DNA of 64,000 nt from Astragalus membranaceus (GCA_039519185.1 CM076848.1:123554871-123618870); one strand, 5' to 3'; positions 20,875-33,800 are shown, counted from the first letter of the stretch. Notes: a model not told the origin generated them from the sequence alone. Made by a program: numbers and translations.

Positions 20875-21807
20875 ATGGTGTGTTTCAAATGTGGCAAAGT
20901 TGGTCACAAGAAAGCTGCATGCAACATTGGGGATACGAGGTGTTATCGTTGTGGCAAGCCTGGGCATGATGCGCCCGCATGTATGCATAAGGGAATGATT
21001 TGTTTCAACTGCAACGAAGAAGGGCACATCAGTAATCAGTGTACGAAGCCGAAGAAGGAACGAGCTGGTGGAAGAATGTTCGCTTTGGTAGGGTCAGAGA
21101 CTTCTAAGGAGGGCGGACTCATTAGAGGTACATGCTTCATTAATGGGGTTCCTCTAACTTATATTGTTGATACCGGTGCTACTCTTTGTTTTATTGCTGC
21201 GGATTGCGTCGAAAGATTGGATCTTGAGTTGTCCTCTATGAATGAAGAAATGGTTGTCGACACTCCAGCTAATGGGTCGGTGACTACTTCTCTTGTGTGT
21301 TTTGGATGTCCCTTGTCGATTTTCGACAGAGACTTTGTTGTTGATTTAATTTGGTTGCCGTTAAGCGGGGTAGATGTGATCTTAGGTATGAACTGGTTAG
21401 AGTATAATCATGCCCATATCAACTGTCATAGCAAGTCTGTAAGTTTTCCTACGCCTGAGAATGAGGAAGTTGGTATGTTGCCTGCTAGGCAATCGCGGAA
21501 ATTAATTCGGGAGCAAGGGGAGACTTCGCAAAGTAGACAGAAGAGTCATCGTAATGAGCGAAGGAAGGATTTGAAATCTCAAGCGGGTAATGTGCGAGTA
21601 CGGGATAATCTCACCGTGGAGATGATGCCTGTACGGATTGAAGGTCATGGAGTGAAAGCTTTAAGAGGCAAGGAGATTGCCTTGGTGAAAGTAGTTTGGT
21701 TAGGAGCTGCTGGAGAGAGCATGACTTGGGAGCTGGAGAGTAAGATGAGGGAGTCTTATCCAGAGCTGTTTGAATCAGGTAAGAATTTCGAGGACGAATT
21801 TTTCTAA
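20875..21807 (+). CDS. nucleocapsid zinc knuckles, protease and fused integrase/chromodomain tail
   Basis: Residues 3-16, 23-36 and 43-56 are three CCHC knuckles (CFKCGKVGHKKAAC and two relatives) that bind RNA. The aspartic protease starts near residue 85, with active site VDTGAT (D99), and ends about GMNWLEYNHAHINC (171-184). Normally RT, RNase H and integrase follow. Here residues 218-233 (SQSRQKSHRNERRKDL) already match the integrase C-terminal region, and 241-299 (RVRDNLTVE, GKEIALVKVVW, TWELESKM) match the chromodomain-like tail that precedes the stop in Tekay elements. Two internal deletions thus join protease to tail without breaking the frame. The start shown is the first Met after the TGA at 20857; the real product may be one 563-codon gag-pro frame. 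Confidence 0.88.
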   Translation: MVCFKCGKVGHKKAACNIGDTRCYRCGKPGHDAPACMHKGMICFNCNEEGHISNQCTKPKKERAGGRMFALVGSETSKEGGLIRGTCFINGVPLTYIVDTGATLCFIAADCVERLDLELSSMNEEMVVDTPANGSVTTSLVCFGCPLSIFDRDFVVDLIWLPLSGVDVILGMNWLEYNHAHINCHSKSVSFPTPENEEVGMLPARQSRKLIREQGETSQSRQKSHRNERRKDLKSQAGNVRVRDNLTVEMMPVRIEGHGVKALRGKEIALVKVVWLGAAGESMTWELESKMRESYPELFESGKNFEDEFF

Positions 21808-21819
21808 GTAGGGGAGAGT
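21806..21819 (+). other. polypurine tract
   Basis: aagtaggggagagt directly precedes the 3' LTR at 21820. It is the plus-strand primer site for reverse transcription. Confidence 0.88.
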
Positions 21820-22689
21820 TGTAACACCCAAAATAATTTAATTAATTATTTAATTAAATTATTTAAGTGTTGCATTATTATTATTATATAAAATTATTAA
21901 TATGGTGTTTTATTTGAATAAAGGAAGTAGTAACCGGTAATTATGGCGTAGTAGGATCGGCCCAACCGCCCAAGGCCCATCGAATTATGCTCCTAGGCGC
22001 AAGGGTTTGAGACAGGCGTCTCATTTTGCGCAAAAGAAAGAAAGAAGTCGCAAAAGAGAGAAGAGAGAAGAGAGAAGAGAGAAAAAGAAAGTTGCGAAGA
22101 GACGAGAAGAAAGAGGGGTGTACGGCGCGCAAGAGAGAAGAGGAGCAAGGAGCTGTTGCTGTGGTTACTCGTTAAAATGTGTGTTTGAATATGTGAGAAT
22201 GAATTTGTGATGTTTGAAGTTATTGTTGATTTGTAGTTGATTGAAATCCTTAATTGTTGGTCCTTACGAAATTGATGTGTTGATAATGAATATTACGAAA
22301 TTGATGTTGATGATGATTAATACGAAATTGGAGTTGATGATGATTGTTATGAAATTGGTGCTTTGATGATAGTTGTTATGAAATTGATGTTTTGATGTTG
22401 TCTTGGATGTATACGAGGTGTTGGTGAACTTTGTAATGTTGATGTTCAAGTCCTAGGCGCCTTAGGCGCCATTGTTGTTGCCAATGTTGCGTTTTGTTGT
22501 TGTGCTGAAAACGGCGCCCTGCTCCTAGGCGCCATGTTGCTGTCTATGTTGCGTCCCTGTGTTGTTGTCTGGGCGCCATGGGCGCGTGTTGCCTGCTGTG
22601 TTGCGTTCAGTGTTGCTGTCCTGGGCGCCATGGGCGCCGGTTCCGTGTGTCTGGGCGCCAAGGGCCACTAGTGGAAAAAATGTCTTTTA

Positions 22690-22880
22690 TAACTGTCATT
22701 TATATCGGTTAAAAACGGCCTGATATTAAAAGTGACGCGGTGGCCGTTTTGTAATTAAAATTACATTTTATATATCGGTTGCCACTGGAACCGATATAGA
22801 AAGTGCAAAAACCATCTTTCATATCGGTTCACTTGCATAACCGTTATAGAAAGTCCAAAAATTTAGGCTTCCATAATGGG
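22690..22880. repeat. left subterminal repeats of CACTA 2
   Basis: TATCGGTT and AACCGATAT/AACCGTTAT motifs occur in opposed pairs (for example tatcggttgcc...ggaaccgatata), each pair separated by about 10 bp, so each forms a short hairpin. Confidence 0.85.
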
Positions 22881-23439
22881 TCACAAAACCACCCGTTATG
22901 AAAAAAATTAGGTTTTTCTACTTCCCATCTCTATTCGCTCCCTCTCACTCTCTCATTCACACGTTCTCACTCTTCTCACGTTCTGACTCTTCTCACTCCA
23001 ATAACCCTAACATTCGCTAATCACTCTCACTCTTCTCACGAAATCAGAAATTGAAACTTAGGTGAACCTTGCTCTTCTTCAACAGATCCAGAAATTGAAG
23101 CTTCGAACAATGAAATCAACCATGTGAAGCTTCGTCTTCTTCAACAGAGATCCAGAAATTGAAGCTTCGAACAACGAAATCAACCATGTGAAGCTTCGTC
23201 TTCGTCCTGCTTCGAAATCAACAAGAAAACGAATAACACCTCGTCTTCGTCCCGGTTCGTGGTCGTCTACTCTGGTTCACCGCCACCGCTTCGTTGATCG
23301 TCTTAGGATTGCAGATTTCTCCGCTTCGTCGTTCTCCGTAAGTTCCTTTCTCTGCGTTTTCCTTGAAACAATTGATTTGGTTTTGTTTTCTATACTTTAT
23401 ATTGAAACAATTTGTGTTGCTTCATAGCTGTTTCCTCAG

Positions 23440-24235
23440 ATTCGTTTCTCGTGTGGAGTATGAATTGTGTACTAACAGCAATGATGAGTGTGGAGTCAAA
23501 TGTGATATGTTGATGGAATTTGTGAAGGATTTTAAGGGTGCGGCACAGATATTAGAGAAAGGTGGTTATACTCAGTTTACACCCCATTACATAACTTGGT
23601 ATTGTCCTCAGGCGTTCACGCTAAGCAAACAGTGTAAGTCCCAGTGCATAAATCATGGAAGATATTGTGCTCCAGATCCTGAGCAGGATTTCAGCACTGG
23701 TTATGATGGGAAGGATGTGGTTGTTGAAAATTTAAGGCAGCTATGTGTGTTCAAGGTGGCAAATGAAACAAAAAAACCTTGGGTGTGGTGGGACTACGTT
23801 ACTGATTTTCAAATTAGGTTCCCAATGAAGGAGAAAAAGAACAATAAGAAATGTGCTGATACTGTCATTGAATCACTTGGTAAGTAAAATAATCACTGCT
23901 TTCTATGTTTTTTAGGGAGTTTGAAAAATGACTTTCCAAATGTGAGTATTCAATATCTGCAGGTCTTGATATCAAGAAGATTGAAAAGTGCATGGGAGAT
24001 CCAGATGCTGATTCTGAAAATCCCATTTTGAAAGAAGAGCAAGATGCCCAAGTACTTCTTTATAACATTAATCAGTTTATGTTGCTATTTAACTAATTTT
24101 ACTAGATTATTATAAACAGTTGTTTAACAGATTAGTTTTTGTAGATTGGGAAGGGATCGATCACGCGGTAATGTTACCATATTGCCTACTCTAGTTGTCA
24201 ATAGTCGACAGTATCGAGGTGGGTACCACATGCTT

Positions 24236-24266
<31 letters not shown>

Positions 24267-24689
24267 TGATATTGGTTTGCAATGCTTTAATTGTTTTTCA
24301 TTTGTATGTTTCCAGGAAAATTGGAGAAAGGTGCTGTTATGAAAGCTATTTGTGCTGGTTTTGAAGAAACTACTGAACCAGCCGTTTGTTTGAGCAGCGG
24401 TATATGTTCAATTTCTTTTGCTATTGGGGGATGCAATTGTTGCTTACTTTTTACTTTCAAACCTGATTTTTTTGAACGCAAACTTTTCTTGGCAGAGGTG
24501 GAGACAAATGAGTGCTTGGAGAACAACGGTGGTTGTTGGAAGGATAAATCAGCTAACATCACCGCATGCAAGGTACTATACTTTAGTGACAACAAATACC
24601 TAATAAGAGAACAATTGGATTCCATTTTGCTATGTTCCTGTTTATATGTGTTTATTTTCTCAGGATACATTCCGCGGGAGAGTATGTGA
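23440..24689 (+). pseudogene. captured vacuolar sorting receptor (VSR/BP-80 type) gene fragment
   Basis: Six exons with good splice borders are seen: 23440-23879, 23963-24051, 24145-24218, 24316-24399, 24496-24572 and 24664-24689. They encode, in order, NSNDECG..CDMLMEFVKD, YCPQAFTLSKQCKSQC, INHGRYCAPDPEQDFSTGYD, LDIKKIEKCMGDPDADSENP, LEKGAVMKAICAGFEETTEP, NECLENNGGCWKDKSANITA and DTFRGRVCE. This is the luminal region, including the start of the EGF-type repeats, of the plant receptors that sort storage and lytic proteins to vacuoles. The N-terminal protease-associated domain, transmembrane segment and tail are missing. Exon 3 has a 4-bp insertion (atca near 24163) that shifts the frame. The very high similarity to remembered VSR sequence suggests recent capture. 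Confidence 0.93.
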
Positions 24690-24955
24690 ACTAAAGACTA
24701 TCTCCATTATATGCCATTGAATTTTTATGGTGAATGGCTGGTGATCATGTCTTCTTTCTTGTGCTTATTAAAATGCTCTGATTGAACTTGATTGGTTCAG
24801 TTTTCTATATATATGTAATTACATTGATATATGTCATATCTCATTTTTTTTTAGTTCATTGGATGTACTACAATCTTCTTTATAATGCCTACACACTTGA
24901 TATATATTTTGTTTTGAAAGTGAGATAGCATGACAATGCTTTTACCTTGATGCAG

Positions 24956-25053
24956 CCAGCACTTCTTTTCTTTTTTAATGGGAAAAGCCTGACAAAGTTG
25001 TTGGTACAGATGTTGCGCGACTAAACCATATTATGGAGAAACTCTTCAAATAA
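24956..25053 (+). pseudogene. captured thioredoxin-like C-terminal exon
   Basis: After an acceptor (ttgatgcag) the sequence encodes PALLFFFNG and, after a one-base frame shift, EKPDKVVGTDVARLNHIMEK then LFK and a stop. The pattern PxxxFFxNGEKxDxxVGxD is the C-terminal half of the thioredoxin fold. The CxxC-bearing exons are absent. The source gene is not identified. Confidence 0.5.
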
Positions 25054-25800
25054 TCCTTCAGCTTTAACTTCATGTTATGTTTTGTCGGTATGTAAAAGTT
25101 ATTTCCCTTCTTTTAGTTCATTTGGACTTCTATGATGTATTTCCTCGATCGATCTTGTGTCTTATCTCAATCAATCAAATTTGCAGAGGAGATCAAGGCT
25201 TCTAGATGAAGGTTTTGCAACAAAACTTTGAATTCAAAGTTCATTTGTTACCTTGGGATCCCACCGTTGATGGATGAATGAGAGGCGAGCCTTCTATTTT
25301 GTTACCTTAGAATCTCGGTGTTGTTTTGTTCTCCTTTTTTAGAATAATCTTTTATTTGTGTGTATTAACTATCTACTGTCAATTATCATTCAATGTAATT
25401 AGTTATTTAATTGTAACTAAGTTTGTTATTAGTTATTTAATGTAACTAGGTCTGTTAGATTGGATTCCATTTTCTCGTTGTATACTGGATACGCAGGGTG
25501 GTGCGGTTACCACCTTAACGGTTGATCACAGACTTGAAGAAAATACTGAAGAGTATGTTAATATGATTTTATCTCTAAGGCCTAGTCAATTAGCTTTTTG
25601 TGCATTGCTAATGGTGCTACCCGAGACATCAATGCTATTGCTAAATTGTTTCATGTTATGCATTTTGTCTTTTCAGGATCAAGTGAGAGACTTGTTTCAT
25701 GTTTAAGGTTTACCACTCTTTTTCCTTCCACATCAATGCTATTGCTAAATTGTTTTTCTTACAATATTTGTATTTTTCAATATTTGTATTTTTCAAGCTT

Positions 25801-25829
25801 GATATGAAAAGCCTTTTTTCCATTAGTGG
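25801..25829. other. internal copy of the CACTA 2 right terminus
   Basis: gatatgaaaagccttttttc then cattagtgg matches the true right end (27201-27229) at 28 of 29 positions. It lies between the VSR/thioredoxin-like block and the filament-like block, with no subterminal array before it. Confidence 0.9.
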
Positions 25830-25849
25830 TTGTTTTGTCTGAATTGTAG

Positions 25850-26265
25850 ATGGAACAAAGGAGTTGGTTGTGGCACAGGAAGTCATCTGAGAGTTCTGAA
25901 TCAATGTCATCTCATTCAGAAAGATTATCTGATGATCAGGTGGGTAGCTTCTTTTTTGGCTACCATGCGTTGTTAGCTTCTATTTATCATGTTATCATGT
26001 CATGGTTTCATCATATATGTCTACATTATTTATGTTGCATTATTGAACCTAGAAGGACTGTGGTTGAGCTTTTTGATTGTTCAAATCATTGCAAGTTGGA
26101 AACAAAAGAATTACGAATTTGATGTTTTTTCGCCGCACTCAAATGAAGAGGTTATTACTGATGTGCAGACTCTAACAGAAAAATTATCTGCTGCACTCTT
26201 AAACATTAGTGCCAAAGAAGAAATGGTAAAGCAGAATGCTAAAGTTGCTGAAGAAGCTGTCTCAG
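25850..26265 (+). pseudogene. captured filament-like plant protein (FPP, DUF869 type) exons
   Basis: Exon 25850-25939 begins at Met with MEQRSWLWHRKSSESSESMS and SHSERLSDDQ, ending at a GTGGGT donor. A second exon (about 26120-26265) reads TLTEKLSAALLNISAKEEMV, then KQNAKVAEEAVSG, ending at GT. These are the characteristic N-terminus and first coiled-coil segment of filament-like plant proteins, which associate with cortical or nuclear-envelope structures. Only the N-terminal part is present. The upstream stretch 25490-25560 (GGAVTTLTVDHRLEENTEEY) may be an exon of another gene that I cannot identify. Confidence 0.8.
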
Positions 26266-26869
26266 GTATTTGTTGTTTGGCCATCTTGTATTTCTCCTTG
26301 ATTTGGCTTTGGCAAACAAGTTTATCTACTGAGAAAGCCATTGAGGCATTGAGTAATTGCAATTTGAGTTTTTTATTTCTTGGTCTAGTTATTGTATTTG
26401 TTCAAGTGCTGACTTCAATATGGTTTGTGAAAATGAATATATAAACTTATCTAAACATGATCTAGTGATTAGTACTTTTGTTGTTTATTTACTAATGTTG
26501 CTTAGTAATTGACTTTCTTATTCTTGTTGCTTATTTTACAGATCCTCAGAAGACCAATGTTTATACTTTAGGATCATCAGTGTTTATTCCCTTAGACAAT
26601 TGTATTGTACTTTAGGTTCATCAGTGTTGTATTTTACATATATTCATACTTAGATGTATTGTACTCAAAAGACCAATGTTTCTGATTCATGAATTTTTTT
26701 CCAACTAGTTGTATATTTGTATTGTCATCAATGATACCTCTGTATGGGCAAGTTTACTAGAGTTCCTCAATGTGAACAGATTTGGATGTTTTTATTTAAC
26801 ATTGGAGTTTATATTTTCAAACAATATAGGTTGATGAAAGACAACCTCACTTTTTTTTTTAAAAAAAAA

Positions 26870-27212
26870 AAGAGACTTTTCATATCGGTTCCCATAGAAA
26901 ACCGATGTTAAAAATCATTGTTTTTTAAAAAAAAGAGACTTTTCATATCGGTTCCCATAAAAAACCGATGTTAAAAATCATTTTTTTTTAAAAAAGAGAC
27001 TTTTCATATCGGTTTCCATAAAAAACCGATGTTAAAAATCATTTTTTTTAAAAAAAAGACTTTTCATATCGGTTCTAGGGGCAACCGATATAAAAACGAC
27101 TTTTCATAATGGTTCAGGAACCGATATGAAATGTCCCTATTTTTTATATCTCCTTTTTCGGCATCGGTTCGGGAACCGATATGAAATGTCAATTTTAACC
27201 GATATAAAAAGC
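26870..27212. repeat. right subterminal tandem array of CACTA 2
   Basis: Four units of about 60-65 bp begin near 26871, 26936, 26996 and 27057. Each contains gacttttcatatcggttc and an opposed aaccgat, separated by A/T runs, so each can fold. Further single motifs follow to 27205. Confidence 0.9.
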
Positions 27213-28388
27213 CTTTTTTCCATTAGTGGGCGCCTAATTTTGGCTGCCCGCCTTGCGTTCCTAAGTTGTGTTTCCGTGTAGTTATGATACCTTGATGTCA
27301 TTGGTGTTAAGTTTTGGTTGTTAAGTTGCGTGTTCTGAAATGTCACTGGGATCCCCTCCCCTGGGCGCCAATGTTGCTCCTGCGCTAGTTTTTGTGTTGC
27401 TGCCTGTGTCTAAGTGCTGGGCGCCAGGATCCCTCCTGCGCCAGTTTTTGTGTTGCTGCCTGTGTCTAAGTGCTGGGCGCCAGGGTCCCTCCTGCGCCAG
27501 TTTTCTGTGCTGCTGGGCGCCAGGATCCCTCCTGTGCCAGTTTTCAGTGGCTGCGCCAGTTTTCTGTGTTGCCTGGGCGCCAAGGGCGCCAGTTTGTGTG
27601 GCTGCGCCAGTTTTCCCTGCTAGGCGCCCAGTGCCTGGGCGCCATTTTCAGGATGTTGCCCAAATGTTCCCCGGTTTTGTTTTTGTCATATCTTTTGACT
27701 CGGGTGTCCGTTTTAAGTGTTTCAAAGTGCGTTGTAAAGCTTATTCAGTCGTCTACAGTTACATTCTGTTTTAAGATAAAAATTATTATTTTTCTGATGG
27801 TTTCTGGGCGCCTCAAGTGGCTGTCCCCAGTGGTCGTTGTTGACGTTGTAAAAATTATGCTGGTGTCTAAAAACCTTTTAGTGTCCCGTTGCTGCCTGGT
27901 TGTGTCTTGGGTACTGTGTAGTGCTGTGAGGTGCTGTGATGTGATGCTGGCGCACTCTAGTGCTGCCATGTTGATATTATTGATGATGGGTCTATTGACC
28001 AAATATTATTGATGTTGTTAAATGACGATGGGTCTATTGACCAAATTATACTGATGATGTTATTGACGATGGGTCTAATGACCAAAATGACGATGATGAT
28101 ATGGATGACGTTGTTGTTGTGATGATTATGTTTTGTTGGTTGTTCATGAAGTCACATGCATACATGTGCATATAATGACGATGTAAGGCTGCGGTCTCGA
28201 GCTAGTGACGATGAATAAGGCTCAAAAAGTGACGATGTGTCCAATTGGCAAAATTAGTGATGATGATGGTACCACGTGCATTCTTGCACTTCATACATTC
28301 ATTCTCATCATTGACAATTATTATTTTGGTCGGTGTGCAATATATTTGTGTGGCAAATATAAATGTTGACGTAGTTGTGTAGTGAGCG

Positions 28389-28448
<60 letters not shown>

Positions 28449-28578
28449 GTATATATGTTATTATAGTTGTTATAAATATATTAAAAAGTTGTTATGTATA
28501 TATATTGGGGTGACTGCTGCTTATAAATGTATTACTATAGTTGTTACATATATATATATATATAATTTGTAGAAGTTG

Positions 28579-28615
<37 letters not shown>

Positions 28616-28660
28616 GGTTGTTGTTATACATATATATATATACCTGTGTTGTTATAGTTG

Positions 28661-28705
<45 letters not shown>

Positions 28706-28773
28706 TTGTCATTATAAATATATATATTTGTTGTTATGGTTGCTGTATGTATGTGTATATATATAGATTGTTG

Positions 28774-28825
<52 letters not shown>

Positions 28826-29463
28826 ATAGTTGGTGTATATATATATTACCATAGATGTTACATATATATATAAATTGTAGAAGTCGTTATATATATATAT
28901 ATATATATATCTATATATATATATATATATATATGTATTGCTGTGATTGGTATAGTTCTGTACTCTGGCATACTGCTTATTATAAGCTTTATTATACGGT
29001 TTAGACTCACCCCTTATGTTGATTATTACTACAGGTAACCGTGAGTGAAGGCTTTTAACCCTTCATCCCTCGAGTCGGTCATGCTCTGATACGTAGCACC
29101 TGGGGGGCGAATAAACGTTATTTTTGGTTTTATTTTATGTGACACTGATGGATTTGTATTGGTGTTATTACAACTATGTTTGGAAACTATTTCTTTTAAT
29201 CCGCTGCGTGTTGATGAACTATTTGTTGTAGACTTTTGAGTACTTGAGGGTTCACCCAATTAATTGAGGAGCTACGTATTATGTCTTTTTTTTTAAATGA
29301 TGAATTTTATCATAAATTTGTGTATGTTGAAAATGAAGTAAATGTAGCATCCCGTTTGGATGAATTGAAAAATAATTTTTATACTCTGATATTTTAATTT
29401 TAAATTGCCGGGTAGAAATGGGGTGTTACATCATGCGTCATGGTGTCCACCTTAGTGTTGTTA

Positions 29464-30878
<1,415 letters not shown>

Positions 30879-33800
30879 TGTTATACCCCAATTTTGTCCG
30901 TCTTCTAGTTTTAGCCGTTTATTTTACTTAAATCGTGTTTTGAAGTCGCGTGATTACGAGAATTATCAGTATGGCGTCTCAGTTACTAATCCTAGCCAAT
31001 TTCAATTACGCTGTTCAACTAAATCGAAATACCGTTGTTTTAAATTAGGCATGCACGCGAATGATCGGTCGTCTCGTGCGTTCTTCAATTTAATCTTTGT
31101 ATTTGGATTTAGTCGAACCTAATTGGGACTACCAAAGTCATTTTTCTCGCGATTGGGCTTGTCGTTTCAATTTGGGCTTAAGAACGCGATTCCAAGTTAA
31201 TTTTTAGCGTTTTTAGTTAACGGGCCCATTTTTCTATTGTTGGGCCTCGTTTTAGCGTATTTGTTTAGTCTGGCCCGTTCTCGTCTTTGTATTTGGCCCG
31301 ACTCCTTTTTCTTGTTATTAATCTTATTTTGTTTATATAATTCATTTAAGCAATATAGTATCAAAAATGTCAAAGAATTCTATTTATTGTTTATTTACAA
31401 TTTAATAGTGTCCAAGATGTCCAAAAGTCCAAAAATACAAAAAAATGATAATACTAAAAATACCAAAAATAAAAATCCGAAAATGCAAATAATAATAGGC
31501 AGCAGCAGTAGATTCAGGGTTTCCAGCAGCTGCTGGGCCTAGGTCGATCAGCTCCAAAACCTGAAAAATAATTCAAAGCCCGGTCAAAAGCAATTAATGC
31601 CTAAACCTAAAAATGCAGTATAAATCAGCAGTCAAACAGCAGTAGCAGGACACGGAATTCAAGGCAGAAATAATACTGCGAAAATCACAAAAAAAAGGGG
31701 TTAGAGTTTCACATTGAAACCCTAATCCACCAAACACAGTTCTGAGTTCCTAAATATACAAGACGGAAGAAGCAGCAGTCAGGAGGGCAAAAAACAAACC
31801 GTAGCAGGAAGCACAACAGCAGTTATAATCAGTTAGAGAAACACACAGGGAAATATCAGATGCTGGAGTTCAGGTTAGTTACTGTACTTTTAAATTTGAA
31901 ACATCGAAAATATTTCTAAATGCTTAATGTTATCAAAATACAGTAAGCAATAGAAGAAATCAGAATTAGGAAAAAAGAGAATCAGAACCGAAACCTTGCC
32001 TGTTAGCTCCGGCCGCCATAGACGGTGGCCGTTCTGCCTCAAACCACCGCGAGCCTTCGCACCGCCGTACGGTGGTCATACTCCCATCTGAACCGTCCTC
32101 CCAGGGCCTGTGCCGTCGTCACCCTCCCACGCTCTCTGTCGTCTTCGCGAACACAGCCACTTGAACCACCGCCGCTGCCACGGAGGACCTCCGGCCCAAA
32201 AACCATCGCCGTCGTCCCTTGACGAAGTCGTCACCGTCAAATTCTCCGGCGAACACCGTTCTCGTTGTCACGTAGCAGAGCCACGCCTTCCCTCTCGCTC
32301 CGCCGTCGTCGTAACTCCGGTCACCTTCTCCCTTCACGATCGCACCATTCAACGCCGTCGTCACCAACTATCATCATCGGCCAAGGAACGACCGGCCACG
32401 CGTCATTTCCTCCACCACGGTCGCTGTCATGCTACCTTTCCCTCTCCTTCCGTCGCGTTTCCTTTCCTCTTCTCCCTCTCAACTGAAACTCTCTCTCTCC
32501 CCGTTTTGGTCGCTGCGGCGCTGAGAGGGTAGATGATTGAGAATTAGGTTTAGCTCTTTTCTTTATTGCCTTATATAATCCAGCTTATTCTGCTTTATTT
32601 CAATTATTTTTTTAATTTTGAGTTCAGGTTACCATCCACACCCCCTATGTTTAATAAGCGCAGCACCCCTGCACAAAGCCCGTGTTCACAGCCCATTCTT
32701 AAACGCGGGCCAGCTCATAAAAACGAACTGGGCTAGCTAAACTGCACTCAGTTTTTAATAATACAACTCCCTGCTGCAAACAACATACCATTTTACTACT
32801 GCACCCCCTGTTTCTCTTTTTAAATTTTGTTTCTTTCCCCTAAATAAACTTATTGTTTCACAAACCTTTTTTCAAAATAATGGATAAATGTTTCCCTGAA
32901 CAAGAATCAATCCAGTTGCGAAAACTCTTCAAAATCAAACTTTGTTAGTAGTCTCGTGAAGCCTTTGCTTGCATGATTATTGACAATGAGGTACTAGTGG
33001 CGATCACTTGGAGCCTTTGCTCAATTGATCATCGTGAATGCCTAATTTTCCTAAAGGTTTTCACTAATTCAAAAAACTTTGTTAGTAGTCTTGCGAAGCC
33101 TTTGCTTGCATGATTATTAACAATGGAGTGCTAATGGTGGTCACTTGGAGCCTTTGCTCAATTGATCATCATGAAAGCTCAATTTTCACAATTTAACAAG
33201 ATAAAAAACAAAAAACCGTTTTCCAAATAAAGAAGAACTACGTAGCTTTGAATTCTCCATCGCACCAGGAGATACGTAGGAGCGGGTCACGTCCCGTCAA
33301 GCATAACAAATAAAAATCATTTTCACAATAAGTTTTCAACAATCATTTTCAAAAGAATCTAGAACTACGTCGCCTTTGATTCTCCACCCGGAGATACGTA
33401 GGAGCAGGGCCACGCCCCTGTCAAGCGCAAAAACAAATAATTTCTAAATAAAAAATACAAACACATCTCTTTCAAAAATCAAAAATCTTATTTTCAAAGT
33501 ACGGGATTAAGTCGGTCGTACGGCCGGGTTAATCATTGTTTTAGGATAAGTGAACTGTGGTCCTTCAGAACCCCAGCGCTCCTTCAGCCCCCAGCGGCCC
33601 TTCAGACCCCCAGTGGTCCTTCAACACAGATCACACAATCCTAAAACCCCTATATTAAAAAACACCAAACACACAAACATTTTCTACACAAGAACTACGT
33701 AGCTTTGATTCCTCATTTACAATGGGGATACGTAGGAGCGGGTCATACCCGTCAAGCACCTTTTTCTAAAACCCTTTTTTTTTCCCCCTTTTCTCTCCAA

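Larger units (their letters stand above)
22676..27228. mobile_element. CACTA DNA transposon 2, non-autonomous, carrying several gene fragments
   Basis: Left end CACTAGTGGAAAAAA, right end (minus strand) CACTAATGGAAAAAAGGC, with 3-bp duplications ggc at 22673-22675 and 27229-27231. The undisturbed 5' LTR shows the empty site (ccaagggtgcctaatt near 17940). Subterminal regions are rich in ATCGGTT/AACCGAT. No transposase was seen. The interior holds plus-strand exons from at least three unrelated genes, with introns retained (VSR at 23440-24689, thioredoxin-like at 24956-25053, filament-like plant protein at 25850-26265). Captured introns imply DNA-level rather than mRNA-level capture. Confidence 0.93.
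16864..29430 (+). mobile_element. complete non-autonomous chromovirus (Tekay/Del-like) LTR retrotransposon
   Basis: The element is bounded by 5-bp duplications tcatg (16859-16863 and 29431-29435). It has LTRs starting TGTAACACCC and ending GGGTGTTACA, a PBS at 20004, gag and protease, a fused integrase/chromodomain tail, and a PPT at 21806. RT, RNase H and most of integrase are missing. A 4553-bp CACTA element sits in the 3' LTR. The LTRs are highly similar apart from a 243-bp deletion in the right copy and differing TA runs, so insertion was fairly recent. Enzymes for its movement must have come from a related autonomous element. Confidence 0.93.
21820..29430 (+). mobile_element. 3' LTR of the non-autonomous chromovirus, split by CACTA 2
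   Basis: The LTR is 21820-22675 plus 27229-29430. Alignment with the 5' LTR is continuous across the CACTA 2 insertion once one ggc is removed. Relative to the 5' LTR it lacks the block equivalent to 17205-17447. Its TA cluster is longer. It ends ggggtgttaca at 29430 followed by the tcatg TSD. Confidence 0.92.

Noticed and set aside
23188..23427. 79-codon frame upstream of the VSR exons considered as a VSR first exon
   Set aside because: No signal peptide or protease-associated domain motif; it looks like a promoter/leader region, of unknown origin, within the CACTA element.
32025..32532. 65-140 codon Arg/Pro/Ser-rich frames in the Ogre-like LTR
   Set aside because: G+C-rich sequence lacks stops on both strands; no motif recognised. 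Kept only as a finding about the G+C-rich block.
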